This document shows, one piece after another, positions 49,932 through 58,487 of a DNA stretch of 64,000 bases. Source of the DNA: JBHGYD01 sp041920415. Lineage in GTDB: Bacteria > Bacillota > Bacilli > Bacillales > Anoxybacillaceae. The stretch lies in contig JBHGYD010000054.1 of assembly GCA_041920415.1 (NCBI GenBank), positions 1 through 64,000 of the forward strand. The letters are read 5' to 3'. The translations under genes were made by a program, and so were the position numbers. The notes below the pieces were generated by a model, which saw only the letters and a list, made by a program, of their open reading frames with translations, searched no databases and was not told the origin of the DNA. Positions within the stretch are counted from its first letter, which is position 1, and every line of letters begins with the position of its first letter.

Positions 49932-51500
49932 ATGAAAACGGTTCGGGTGATGAAAATCGTTTCCGATGATGAATCACAACTTCGTTCATTGGATGAATTA
50001 ATGCGCGTCTTTTGTTCAGCGAAGCGATATGCGTTTAACCGTTTGCTGGAGGGAAGGAATGCAAAAGACATCATCAAGCACCTTCCGCACCAATTCCCGC
50101 TCAACAAACGATATGCCGAAGATGCGGTGTTGCTCGCCCAATCGCTCATTACTTCTCAACGTGAGTTACTTCCGATGCGGCTCGAGGATGTGCAAGCGAA
50201 AATCGAAAAAACCGAACGGAAAATCGATGACTACCAATGCGGGCGAAAAACACCGAAAAAAGTCGATCTTCCAATTTGTCTAGGTGGATTACGCCAACGG
50301 TTAGAAAAGCTAAAAGCCAAAGAAGCTGAGCTGCAGGATCATTTGAATAATGGTACTATTCCAAAAGTGATTTTTGGCGGAAAACAACAATTTTACAAAC
50401 GTCTAAAAGGAAACATCACGAACGAAGAATGGAAAGACGTACGCTCGAATCAGTTGTACGCCAGAGGCGATAAAAGCAAAAAAGGAAATTTGAACATTCG
50501 CTTGGTGTATGATGACAAGACGTATCAATGTTATGTAGAAATCGCGAATCCACTTAGACAACAAGAAGGAAAACACGCACCCCGCTTGAGGTTTTCGGTC
50601 GATATTCCTGAAAAATATGAACAGGAAATCATCGATGTAATTATGGGCGAGCAGGTGGGCGTGAATTCAAAAGGTAGGTCTATCATTGAATATCAACCGT
50701 ACACCGTCGAAATCAAACGTAAGAACGGGGAATATTATGTCCATCTCATCTCTGAAGAAAACGTATATGGAAGAGAACTTTCCTACGATGAACCGATTCA
50801 AGCCGAACGGATTGCTGGAATTGATATTAATATCGATCGAATCGCGGTGAGTATTGTTTCGAAGCAAGGGAACTTTCTTAAATCAAAGGTGTTTTACTGT
50901 AATGAACTGGAATACGTAAGAGCGAATAAACGAAACAACATCATTGGCGAAACCGTGCGCGATGTGTATGATTGGCTGATGCAAGAAAACGTGGGGGCAG
51001 TGGTCATCGAAAACATTCAACTAAGACAGCAGCACGATACGGACAAACGATTCAATCGCTTGACACACCATTTCAAAAAGAAAAAGCTGACGGAAACGAT
51101 TCTTCGTCGGGGCTTACGGCTTGGGTTTCGCATCAAAAAAGTGAATCCAGCGTACACAAGCGTCATCGGACGTTTCAAGTATATGAAAAAGTATGGGTTA
51201 TCCGTTCATGAAAGTGCTGCTTTTGTGATTGGCAGACGGGGATTAGGCTACCATGAACGGTTGCCAAAAGAACTCATTGACACCCTAAAAACGAAAGTGA
51301 AACGCCATTTGATTGCCTTGTTAGGGTCGATGGAAGAATCCTATAAGCAATCCAACAGCGGCAAGAAACAACGCCAATATTTAGCCATGATGGTACGCAA
51401 AATCGAGAACTTCAAACAAGAGCATGAATGGTCGTTATGGAACATCCTGCATAAATTCTGTTGGCTGAACCAGTACCAAATTCAACTGAGGGAGGTGTAA
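49932..51500 (+). CDS. TnpB-related (IS200/IS605 accessory) protein, copy 2
   Basis: 522 residues, the same length as copy 1 with no indels and about 58 substitutions by eye (~89% identity). D298, E360 and the H426-E-S-A-A motif are unchanged. The zinc-finger cysteines are again absent; position 414 is R here and C in copy 1. Differences cluster in residues ~134-140, ~211-255 and ~461-489, while the RuvC motifs and C-terminal HERLPKELIDT are conserved. Both ORFs are open and appear to be under purifying selection, though I could not compute dN/dS. Confidence 0.85.
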   Translation: MKTVRVMKIVSDDESQLRSLDELMRVFCSAKRYAFNRLLEGRNAKDIIKHLPHQFPLNKRYAEDAVLLAQSLITSQRELLPMRLEDVQAKIEKTERKIDDYQCGRKTPKKVDLPICLGGLRQRLEKLKAKEAELQDHLNNGTIPKVIFGGKQQFYKRLKGNITNEEWKDVRSNQLYARGDKSKKGNLNIRLVYDDKTYQCYVEIANPLRQQEGKHAPRLRFSVDIPEKYEQEIIDVIMGEQVGVNSKGRSIIEYQPYTVEIKRKNGEYYVHLISEENVYGRELSYDEPIQAERIAGIDINIDRIAVSIVSKQGNFLKSKVFYCNELEYVRANKRNNIIGETVRDVYDWLMQENVGAVVIENIQLRQQHDTDKRFNRLTHHFKKKKLTETILRRGLRLGFRIKKVNPAYTSVIGRFKYMKKYGLSVHESAAFVIGRRGLGYHERLPKELIDTLKTKVKRHLIALLGSMEESYKQSNSGKKQRQYLAMMVRKIENFKQEHEWSLWNILHKFCWLNQYQIQLREV

Positions 51501-51501
51501 A

Positions 51502-51715
51502 CCTGGTTACTAACATCTTTGTCGTGTACTGACCGATGGAAGGAATGGTGCACGACAAGGTGCCGTCGCTAACAGCGAGCCACGGGGTGTCTTTCACAAT
51601 AGGTGAATGACAAGGGGATTCCCTTCCTGATGGAACTCGGTGAGAATCCGAGCGGCAAGCGATGTTTCCTGGTTCCATCGCGATAGGTCGGTTTTGATAG
51701 ATTTTAGTAACCAGG
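51502..51715 (+). ncRNA. Candidate guide-RNA scaffold (omega-RNA-like), copy 2
   Basis: About 214 nt. The terminal helix pairs CCTGGTTACTAACATCT with AGATTTTAGTAACCAGG (one mismatch); in copy 1 mismatches fall at different places. All internal stems of copy 1 recur. The stem CTCAGG / CCTGAG of copy 1 is CTCGG / CCGAG here, a compensated change, with a different loop (TGAGAAT for TGTTT). Another loop varies, AATAG for AGCAG, while its stem is kept. The predicted guide would begin at 51717. Confidence 0.7.
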
Positions 51716-51722
51716 GATGATT

Positions 51723-52784
51723 GTGCAGAATGAACATGTTCACTTTTTTATTCGCCTAACGAAAATGTTATTAATTGTCATTTTTATATATTTTGTGATG
51801 AGATTAAGGGAGTTTTGGTTTCCGTTTGTAAAAATGTTGTTGACGGCGCTCACACCGTTTATCATTGCTGCTTTTATTACGTATTTATTACATCCGCTTG
51901 TTGAAAAAATCCATCAAAAAGGCCTGCCGCGGGCTTTAGCGATTTTAATGATTTATAGTCTTTTTTTTGGTGGTGTAGGGTATGGATTGTATAAGGGAAT
52001 TCCTGTATTCCTCAAACAATTACAAGATGTGACGGAAAGTTTACCGATGCTTATGGATACTTATAAAGGGTGGACAAACATGATTCATGACGAAACGTCT
52101 GCGTGGCCGAAAGAACTTCATCATCGTATTGAAACCGTCATTCTCGAAATAGAAGCACTGTTAGGGTTGTGGGTAACAAAAGTCGTGACGAGCGTCAAAC
52201 ATTTACTTAATTCAGCGATGATTTTTTTGCTTGTACCGTTCATTGCGTTTTATATGTTAAAAGACATAGAACAAATGAAAAAAGCGCTTTGGCAAATGAC
52301 GCCAAGCAAATGGCGAAAAAACGGAATCAGATTTTTAAAAGATGTCGACCAATCACTTGGGAATTATATTCGCGGTCAATTATTTGTCTGCCTTTTGATT
52401 GGCGGTGTTGCTGCTTTGGCGCTTTGGATTGCCGGAATGAAATACCCGCTTTTGTTAGGATTCATTATCGGCGCCACCAACATTATTCCTTACTTCGGGC
52501 CGATTATCGGTGCGATTCCTGCCGCCATTTTAGCAGCAACCATATCGATGAAAATGGTATTAATAGTAACGGCAATTATTTTTTTATTGCAGTTTTTAGA
52601 AGGCAACATTTTATCTCCGCTCATTGTCGGAAAAAGTCTGCATATGCATCCGCTTGTGATTATGTTTTCGTTATTTCTTGGCGGCGAAATTGCCGGTGTT
52701 ATTGGATTAATTTTGGCCGTTCCATTCGTCGCCGTTTTAAAGGTAGCGATTTCGCATGCGAAAGAGCATTTCAGCACACATTGA
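51723..52784 (+). CDS. AI-2E family transporter (YrrI/PerM family)
   Basis: 353 residues from GTG 51723. About eight membrane helices (KMLLIVIFIYFVMRL, FVCLLIGGVAALALWIAGMK, GPIIGAIPAAILAATIS, PLVIMFSLFLGGEIAGVIGL) with a central soluble part (DVTESLPMLMDTYKGW). The family exports small molecules or ions; the substrate here is unknown. An in-frame ATG at 51717 abuts the element end with no SD room; from GTG 51723 the AGGG of the element lies 6 nt away, as the native GGAGGG did. Followed by alaS, as in B. subtilis. Confidence 0.88.
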   Translation: MQNEHVHFFIRLTKMLLIVIFIYFVMRLREFWFPFVKMLLTALTPFIIAAFITYLLHPLVEKIHQKGLPRALAILMIYSLFFGGVGYGLYKGIPVFLKQLQDVTESLPMLMDTYKGWTNMIHDETSAWPKELHHRIETVILEIEALLGLWVTKVVTSVKHLLNSAMIFLLVPFIAFYMLKDIEQMKKALWQMTPSKWRKNGIRFLKDVDQSLGNYIRGQLFVCLLIGGVAALALWIAGMKYPLLLGFIIGATNIIPYFGPIIGAIPAAILAATISMKMVLIVTAIIFLLQFLEGNILSPLIVGKSLHMHPLVIMFSLFLGGEIAGVIGLILAVPFVAVLKVAISHAKEHFSTH

Positions 52785-52809
52785 CAAACAAAGGCAGCTT
52801 GTCTATAAT
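52781..52809 (+). promoter_or_regulatory. Sigma-A promoter of the alaS T-box transcript
   Basis: TTGACA (52781-52786), exactly 17 nt, TATAAT (52804-52809): full consensus, overlapping the yrrI stop codon. Confidence 0.93.
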
Positions 52810-52814
52810 CTGTG

Positions 52815-53076
52815 AGTGAAAAGATGAATACATAAGGCGATGACGGATCGAGTATGTTACAGTCCATCTTAACGCGCTATCCAGCGCACAGAGAGGAATT
52901 TCCGTGGCTGAAAGAAATTCCAGATGAAGGGTAACAGAACGCTAATCCTGAGCGCAGGCAAAACCTGACGGAGCAGCCACGTTACGGCTGTTGAGGTGAT
53001 GAACGTTTTGCGTTCATAAACAGGGTGGTACCGCGAGCACAACTCTCGTCCCTGAGAAGGGATGAGAGTTTTTTAT
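52815..53076 (+). promoter_or_regulatory. T-box leader of alaS
   Basis: The T-box core AGGGTGGTACCGCGA is at 53022-53036. The terminator stem AACTCTCGTCCCT / AGGGATGAGAGTT (53041-53053 / 53058-53070) is followed by Ts. AGAGAGGAATTTCC near 52890 is the stem I AG-bulge region. GCT codons occur in the candidate specifier stretch ACGCGCTATCC (about 52872-52882), but I cannot fix the specifier with certainty. Confidence 0.92.
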
Positions 53077-53102
53077 ATTATTCTAAGAAGGGGAGGATTA
53101 TC

Positions 53103-55739
53103 GTGAAGAAGCTTACATCTGCACAAGTGCGACAAATGTTTTTAGATTTCTTTAAAGAAAAAGGTCATGCCGTTGAACCGAGCGCGTCGTTAATTCCGAT
53201 TGACGACCCATCGTTATTATGGATTAACAGCGGTGTGGCCACGCTAAAAAAATATTTTGACGGTCGTGTCATTCCAGATAATCCGCGCATTTGTAACGCG
53301 CAAAAATCGATTCGGACAAATGATATCGAAAATGTCGGAAAAACAGCGCGTCACCATACGTTTTTTGAAATGCTCGGAAACTTCTCGATCGGCGACTATT
53401 TCAAACGCGAAGCGATTCATTGGGCATGGGAATTTTTAACGAGCGACAAATGGATTGGCTTTGATCCGGAACGTTTATCCGTGACGATCCATCCAGAAGA
53501 TGATGAAGCGTTTGAAATTTGGAACAAAGAAATCGGCATTCCAGAAGAACGCATTATTCGTTTGGAAGGAAACTTTTGGGATATCGGTGAAGGACCAAGT
53601 GGACCAAACACAGAAATCTTTTACGATCGTGGCGAAGAATTTGGCAATGATCCGAATGACCCAGAATTATATCCGGGCGGAGAAAATGAGCGCTATTTAG
53701 AAGTGTGGAACCTTGTGTTCTCGCAATTCAATCATAACCCAGACGGTACATATACGCCGCTGCCGAAGAAAAACATTGATACAGGCATGGGCTTAGAGCG
53801 GATGTGCTCGATTTTGCAAAATGTTCCAACTAACTTTGATACAGATCTTTTCATGCCGATTATCAAGGCAACAGAAGAAATCTCTGGTGAGAAATATCGC
53901 GTTGACGAAGAAAAAGACGTGGCGTTTAAAGTAATTGCTGACCATATTCGTACGGTGACGTTTGCGATTGGCGACGGTGCGCTCCCATCGAACGAAGGTC
54001 GCGGCTATGTGTTGCGTCGTTTGTTGCGCCGTGCGGTACGCTATGCGAAAAAATTAAATATTAACCGTCCATTCATGTATGAACTAGTGCCTGTTGTTGG
54101 CGAAATTATGGTTGATTATTATCCAGAAGTAAAAGAAAAAGCGGAATTTATTCAAAAAGTCATTAAAAACGAAGAAGAACGTTTCCATGAAACGCTCCAC
54201 GAAGGGTTAGCGATTTTAGCAAGCGTGATTCAAAAAGAAAAAGAGCGTGGAAGCGACACCATTTCAGGAGAAGATGTGTTCCGTCTCTATGACACATACG
54301 GCTTCCCTGTCGAATTAACGGAAGAGTATGCGCAAGAAGAAGGAATGAAAGTTGACCATGAAGGTTTCGAACAAGAAATGGAGCGTCAGCGTGAGCGTGC
54401 CCGCGCCGCTCGCCAAGAAGTCGATTCGATGCAAGTGCAAGGCGGTGTCCTTGGTGACATTAAAGTGGAAAGCCAATTTGTCGGTTATGACCAGCTTCGT
54501 ACTCAATCCGTCGTTACCGTTATTGTGAAAAACGGCGAGCTTGTTGACGAAGTAGGTCAAGGCGAAGAAGCGCAAATCATGTTAGACGTAACACCATTTT
54601 ATGCGGAAAGCGGTGGACAAATCGCTGACCAAGGCTGGATCGAAAATGAAACGACAAAAGTGTATGTGAAAGACGTACAAAAAGCACCGAATGGGCAACA
54701 TTTACATCATATTGTCGTAGAAAAAGGAACATTGAAAAAAGGTGAAACATATACAGCACATCTTAACGAAGAAAAACGCGCGAACATTATAAAAAACCAT
54801 ACAGCGACTCACTTATTACATCAAGCGCTAAAAGATGTTCTTGGCATTCACGTCAACCAAGCCGGATCTCTCGTCACTCCGGAACGTTTGCGTTTTGACT
54901 TCTCGCATTTTGGACAAGTAAAACCGGAAGAACTAGAACGCATTGAAGCGATTGTGAATGAAAAAATTTGGCGCAGCCTTCCGGTTGAAATTGACTACAA
55001 ACCGCTTGAAGAAGCGAAAGCGATGGGAGCAATGGCATTATTTGGTGAAAAATACGGTGACATTGTTCGCGTCGTTCAAGTCGGCGATTACAGTCTAGAG
55101 CTTTGCGGTGGCTGCCATGTTCCGAACACGGCAGCGATCGGTCTATTCAAAATTGTTTCCGAATCGGGAATCGGAGCGGGCACACGCCGGATTGAAGCGG
55201 TAACCGGAGAAGCGGCATACCGGTTCATGAATGAGCAAATTACCTTATTACACGAAGTAGCACAAAAATTAAAAACGAATCCAAAAGACATTTTAGGGCG
55301 CATTGAAGCGTTAATGGGCGAGATTCGCGAATTGCAACGCGAAAACGAATCATTAGCAGCTCGGCTTGGAAATATGGAAGCGGCCAACCTTGTCAACAAA
55401 GTAAAAGAAGTGAACGGCGTCAACGTCTTGGTAAGCAAAGTCAATGCGACCGATATGAATCATTTGCGCACAATGGTGGATGAATTAAAGCAAAAGCTAG
55501 GCTCAGGCGTGATTGTATTAGCGTCTGTACAAGATGAAAAAGTCAACCTCATCGCGGGTGTGACGAACGATCTTATTGAAAAAGGGTACCATGCTGGTAA
55601 GCTCATTAAAGAAGTAGCGACTCGTTGCGGTGGAGGCGGAGGCGGTCGCGCCGATATGGCTCAAGCAGGCGGAAAAGATCCAAACAAAGTCGGACAAGCC
55701 CTACAATTTGTCGAAGAGTGGATAAAATCCGTTTTATAA
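53103..55739 (+). CDS. alaS: Alanine--tRNA ligase
   Basis: 878 residues from GTG 53103 (SD AAGGGGAGGAT). Class II catalytic domain ~1-260 (SLIPIDDPSLLWINSGVATL, MLGNFSIGDYFKREAI, DTGMGLERMCSIL), tRNA recognition domain, editing domain with HXXXH (NHTATHLLHQAL) and CxxxH (ELCGGCHV), and a C-Ala domain ending CGGGGGGRADMAQAGG. Full length. Controlled by its own T-box. Confidence 0.97.
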   Translation: MKKLTSAQVRQMFLDFFKEKGHAVEPSASLIPIDDPSLLWINSGVATLKKYFDGRVIPDNPRICNAQKSIRTNDIENVGKTARHHTFFEMLGNFSIGDYFKREAIHWAWEFLTSDKWIGFDPERLSVTIHPEDDEAFEIWNKEIGIPEERIIRLEGNFWDIGEGPSGPNTEIFYDRGEEFGNDPNDPELYPGGENERYLEVWNLVFSQFNHNPDGTYTPLPKKNIDTGMGLERMCSILQNVPTNFDTDLFMPIIKATEEISGEKYRVDEEKDVAFKVIADHIRTVTFAIGDGALPSNEGRGYVLRRLLRRAVRYAKKLNINRPFMYELVPVVGEIMVDYYPEVKEKAEFIQKVIKNEEERFHETLHEGLAILASVIQKEKERGSDTISGEDVFRLYDTYGFPVELTEEYAQEEGMKVDHEGFEQEMERQRERARAARQEVDSMQVQGGVLGDIKVESQFVGYDQLRTQSVVTVIVKNGELVDEVGQGEEAQIMLDVTPFYAESGGQIADQGWIENETTKVYVKDVQKAPNGQHLHHIVVEKGTLKKGETYTAHLNEEKRANIIKNHTATHLLHQALKDVLGIHVNQAGSLVTPERLRFDFSHFGQVKPEELERIEAIVNEKIWRSLPVEIDYKPLEEAKAMGAMALFGEKYGDIVRVVQVGDYSLELCGGCHVPNTAAIGLFKIVSESGIGAGTRRIEAVTGEAAYRFMNEQITLLHEVAQKLKTNPKDILGRIEALMGEIRELQRENESLAARLGNMEAANLVNKVKEVNGVNVLVSKVNATDMNHLRTMVDELKQKLGSGVIVLASVQDEKVNLIAGVTNDLIEKGYHAGKLIKEVATRCGGGGGGRADMAQAGGKDPNKVGQALQFVEEWIKSVL

Positions 55740-55817
55740 TTTGCTTATATAGTGTACAATGGATGTAAGACAGGGAGATGCCAGATTCTGCTGAATCTGA
55801 GAGCGAGGTGCATAGCG

Positions 55818-56084
55818 GTGAGCTCATTTGACCAAACGATGCGATTTAACTTCTCTGAAGAGCCTGTGGAAACAGACATTCGAGAAGTGCTGTTAACCGT
55901 ATACGAGGCTCTAAAAGAAAAAGGGTATAATCCGATTAACCAAATTGTCGGCTACTTATTATCTGGCGACCCAGCTTACATCCCACGTCATAAAGACGCA
56001 CGAACGTTAATTCGAAAAATTGAGCGTGACGAATTAATTGAAGAATTAGTGAAATTCTATTTACAGAACCACCGAAAGGATTGA
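55818..56084 (+). CDS. IreB-family regulatory phosphoprotein (YrzL)
   Basis: 88 residues, GTG start with GAGGTG 7 nt upstream. MSSFDQTMRFNFSEEPVETD opens the family; its N-terminal Thr is the site phosphorylated by IreK/PrkC-type kinases in Enterococcus. NPINQIVGYLLSGDPAYIPR and ARTLIRKIERDELIEELVKF are conserved. ruvX begins 3 nt after its stop. A regulatory role in cell-envelope signalling is known for the Enterococcus homologue and inferred here. Confidence 0.92.
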   Translation: MSSFDQTMRFNFSEEPVETDIREVLLTVYEALKEKGYNPINQIVGYLLSGDPAYIPRHKDARTLIRKIERDELIEELVKFYLQNHRKD

Positions 56085-56087
56085 CGT

Positions 56088-56504
56088 ATGCGCGTATTAG
56101 GATTGGATTTAGGAACAAAGACGATCGGCGTTGCTGTTAGTGATGAGCTTGGCTGGACAGCTCAAGGGATTGAAACGATCCCCATCGATGAAGAAAAAGG
56201 GCAATTCGGCTTACAGCGGCTTCGCGAAATTATTGACGAGTACAGCGTCGATACGATCGTGCTCGGTTTTCCGAAAAACATGAATGGAACAATTGGTCCG
56301 CGCGGCGAAGCAAGCGAACGTTTTGCTGAGTTATTGAAACGGGAATTCTCTTTACCAGTTGTTTTATGGGATGAACGTCTTTCGACAATGGCAGCGGAGC
56401 GCATGCTTATCGCTGCCGATGTCAGCCGCAAAAAACGAAAGCAAGTCATTGATAAGATGGCGGCAGTGATGATTTTGCAGTCCTATCTTGACAGTAAACA
56501 GTAA
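56088..56504 (+). CDS. ruvX: Holliday junction resolvase RuvX (YqgF family)
   Basis: 138 residues, RNase H-fold. MRVLGLDLGTKTIGVAVSDE carries the first catalytic Asp, IVLGFPKNMNGTIGPRGE the middle motif, and VLWDERLSTMAAERML plus KRKQVIDKMAAVMILQSYLD the last acidic residues. Members act in 16S rRNA 5' maturation and/or Holliday resolution. Coupled to ireB (3 nt) and yrzB (16 nt). Confidence 0.94.
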   Translation: MRVLGLDLGTKTIGVAVSDELGWTAQGIETIPIDEEKGQFGLQRLREIIDEYSVDTIVLGFPKNMNGTIGPRGEASERFAELLKREFSLPVVLWDERLSTMAAERMLIAADVSRKKRKQVIDKMAAVMILQSYLDSKQ

Positions 56505-56520
56505 ACGGAGGCGAACGAAA

Positions 56521-56808
56521 ATGGAACACGGAGACAAACATATTACCGTCGTAGACGAACAAGGAAATGAACAATTATGCGAAGTATTATTCACATTTGA
56601 ATCAGAAGACTTCGGTAAATCGTATGTATTTTACTACCCAATTGGAGCGGAATATGATGACGAAGAAGAAACAGAAATTCACGTATCCGCTTTTATCCCT
56701 GGAGAAGGTGATCAAGAAGGAGAACTCCAACCAATCGAAACAGAAGAAGAATGGGATATGATTGAAGAAGTATGGAACACATTTTGCGCTGAACAAGAAG
56801 AAGAATAA
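56521..56808 (+). CDS. DUF1292 protein (YrzB)
   Basis: 95 residues, very acidic (long Glu/Asp runs; HVSAFIPGEGDQEGELQPIE). The DUF1292 pattern, HITVVDEQGNEQLCEVLFTF then YVFYYPIG, is clear. Unknown function. SD ACGGAGGCGA precedes the ATG. Conserved ireB-ruvX-yrzB order. A palindromic repeat begins immediately after the stop. Confidence 0.9.
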   Translation: MEHGDKHITVVDEQGNEQLCEVLFTFESEDFGKSYVFYYPIGAEYDDEEETEIHVSAFIPGEGDQEGELQPIETEEEWDMIEEVWNTFCAEQEEE

Positions 56809-57075
56809 GAAAAGCGGAGGCGACCCGCCTAACCGCGATGGGCAAATGTTCTTCGCCCGAAGAGGTGCTTGTCACCTCAAGGGAGAAGGTTATTTGACCC
56901 CGAGCGGTTGGTCGCCGAGCTAGACAATAAGAAAAGCGTTGCGAGCCGAGCTAGACAAAAAAGAAAAGCGGAGGCGACTCAATTTCGCCTAAAAGCTGCC
57001 CACGTCCTGTGGGCAACGGCGAAATGTCGCCATCCTGGCTCCCCGACACTCGTTGGAAGACCCGAGAGCGCCTAA
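56809..57075. repeat. Interspersed palindromic repeat cluster (GAAAAGCGGAGGCG family)
   Basis: Unit type: GAAAAGCGGAGGCGAC, variable middle, GTCGCCGAGCTAGACAA-AAGAAAAGCG. First unit 56809-56938, with GGCGACC / GGTCGCC arms. A partial copy of the 3' module recurs at 56945-56970 and runs straight into a second 5' module (GAAAAGCGGAGGCGAC, 56963-56978) with nested stems ATTTCGCC / GGCGAAAT and GCCCAC / GTGGGC. Another unit is at 62079-62150. No plausible gene is visible in this 414-nt gap, which also holds the terminator at 57123. Confidence 0.75.
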
Positions 57076-57122
57076 AACTGAATAGAATAATGGATGAGAG
57101 AAGTAGAAATTCTCATACTATA

Positions 57123-57156
57123 AAGATGGCCCATTGTTTGCGGCCATCTTTTTTAT
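57123..57156 (+). terminator. Terminator before mltG
   Basis: AAGATGGCC / GGCCATCTT (57123-57131 / 57142-57150), 10-nt loop, T-run. Confidence 0.88.
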
Positions 57157-57228
57157 GGAAAAAGACAAAGAGATAGCGAAAAATGAGAAAATTTGTAGTA
57201 TAATATCACGAGTGAAGGGAGGATGTTG

Positions 57229-58323
57229 ATGAATCAAAATCACTATTTTCAAAAGGATGCACAAATTGTTAGGAAAGTGGTTTTAATCGTATGTGCTGTT
57301 ATTTTGACTGTATGTATTACTATTGCAGGAGGAAGTTATTTCTATATAAAATCAGCGTTACAACCAGTAAATCCAAAAGACAAAAGCGCTGTTCATATAT
57401 CCATTCCCATTGGCTCTTCTGTTAGTGACATTGCCTCCATTCTAGAAAAGAAAGGATTAATTAAAAGCGCGACCGTATTTCGCTATTATGTAAAATTTAA
57501 AAATCACTCCGATTTTCAAGCTGGAGATTATGAATTAAATCGGGCGATGGCATTAAAAGACATTATCGCCACCTTAAAAACAGGAAAAGTAATGGAAAAA
57601 ATGAAACTGAAAATTACGATTCCAGAAGGAAAACAATTAACACAAATCGCGACCATTATTGCGCAAAAAACGGGTTATAAACAAGAAGACATTTTGAAAC
57701 TGTTGAATGATCGTCAATACATTCAAGAACTTATTCAAAAATATCCAATGATTTTATCTACGGAAATTTTGAATAAAAACATTCGTTATCCGCTTGAAGG
57801 TTACTTGTTCCCGGCAACGTATTCATTTAAAGAAAAGAAACCGCCGCTTCGAACGATTATTGAAGCCATGATTGCCAAAACTGCTGAGGTTGTTGCGAAA
57901 TATGAAGTGGAAATGGGAGAGATGAAGTTTACTCCGCATCGTCTATTAACGATGGCCTCGTTAATTGAGGCGGAAGCAACGGAAAAAGCGGATCGTGAAA
58001 AAATCGCAAGTGTTTTTTATAATCGGATGCGTGTCGGCATGCCGCTACAAACCGATCCGACGGTTCTTTATGCACTCGGGAAACATAAAGATCGCGTCTA
58101 TTATGAAGACTTAAAAGTCAACTCTCCTTACAATACGTACATTCATCCAGGATTACCGCCAGGCCCGATTGCAAATGCGGGAGAAATGTCGATTCAAGCG
58201 GCCCTCAAACCAGCGGTGACCGATTATCTTTATTTTCTGGCCACCCCAACAGGAGATGTCATCTTTACGAAAACATTAGCAGAGCATAATCGTGAAAAAG
58301 AAAAATACAATGGAAAACAATAA
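57229..58323 (+). CDS. mltG: Endolytic murein transglycosylase MltG
   Basis: 364 residues. One N-terminal membrane helix (VVLIVCAVILTVCITIAGGSYF), a LysM-like YceG domain (~45-110) and the catalytic YceG domain with LIEAEATEKADREKIASVFYNRM (catalytic Glu in the LIEAE stretch), MPLQTDPTVLYALG and YNTYIHPGLPPGPIANAG. It cleaves nascent glycan strands. ATG 57229 has SD GAAGGGAGG 6 nt away; ATG 57223 is too close. A TATAAT at 57199-57204 may be its -10. Confidence 0.93.
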   Translation: MNQNHYFQKDAQIVRKVVLIVCAVILTVCITIAGGSYFYIKSALQPVNPKDKSAVHISIPIGSSVSDIASILEKKGLIKSATVFRYYVKFKNHSDFQAGDYELNRAMALKDIIATLKTGKVMEKMKLKITIPEGKQLTQIATIIAQKTGYKQEDILKLLNDRQYIQELIQKYPMILSTEILNKNIRYPLEGYLFPATYSFKEKKPPLRTIIEAMIAKTAEVVAKYEVEMGEMKFTPHRLLTMASLIEAEATEKADREKIASVFYNRMRVGMPLQTDPTVLYALGKHKDRVYYEDLKVNSPYNTYIHPGLPPGPIANAGEMSIQAALKPAVTDYLYFLATPTGDVIFTKTLAEHNREKEKYNGKQ

Positions 58324-58383
58324 TGATGAATGTGAATAATTGGAGAACAAATAAAAAGGTTCGCATTTCGTTTTTTTTTATGG

Positions 58384-58471
58384 TAGTATATATAAAGTTA
58401 TGGGTGAATCCGACACATGAGGTTGCCTATAGATCCTGTTCATAAGAGTCTAATTTTGGACTCTTATTTTT
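58384..58471 (+). promoter_or_regulatory. trmR leader with possible promoter and a terminator just before the SD
   Basis: TAGTATATATA (58384-58394) could be a -10 with TTCGCA 18 nt upstream. A perfect 9-bp stem ATAAGAGTC / GACTCTTAT (58442-58450 / 58459-58467) followed by TTTTT lies only 3-4 nt before the GAGGAGG SD of trmR. It may terminate mltG transcription, attenuate trmR, or both. Confidence 0.55.
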
Positions 58472-58487
58472 ACGAGGAGGAGCACGT

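Larger units (their letters stand above)
49720..51716 (+). mobile_element. TnpB-related element, copy 2, inserted in the yrrI Shine-Dalgarno
   Basis: About 1,997 bp. Left boundary directly after GGAGGG (49714-49719), right boundary CCAGGG at 51711-51716. Removing it joins GGAGGG to ATGATTGTG, giving a good SD 6 nt before the GTG of yrrI. The first ~45 bp resemble copy 1, the next ~100 bp differ (copy 2 has a hairpin at about 49783-49823), and similarity resumes near CTCATGTAAAA, 60-70 nt before the ORF. One ORF plus structured 3' region; no tnpA. Confidence 0.8.

Noticed and set aside
56869..57075. 68-residue plus-strand frame in the repeat cluster
   Set aside because: Encoded entirely by the palindromic repeat modules, with no SD.
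56809..57075. Possible CRISPR array
   Set aside because: Repeat modules are irregularly spaced, differ in length, and no cas genes are present.
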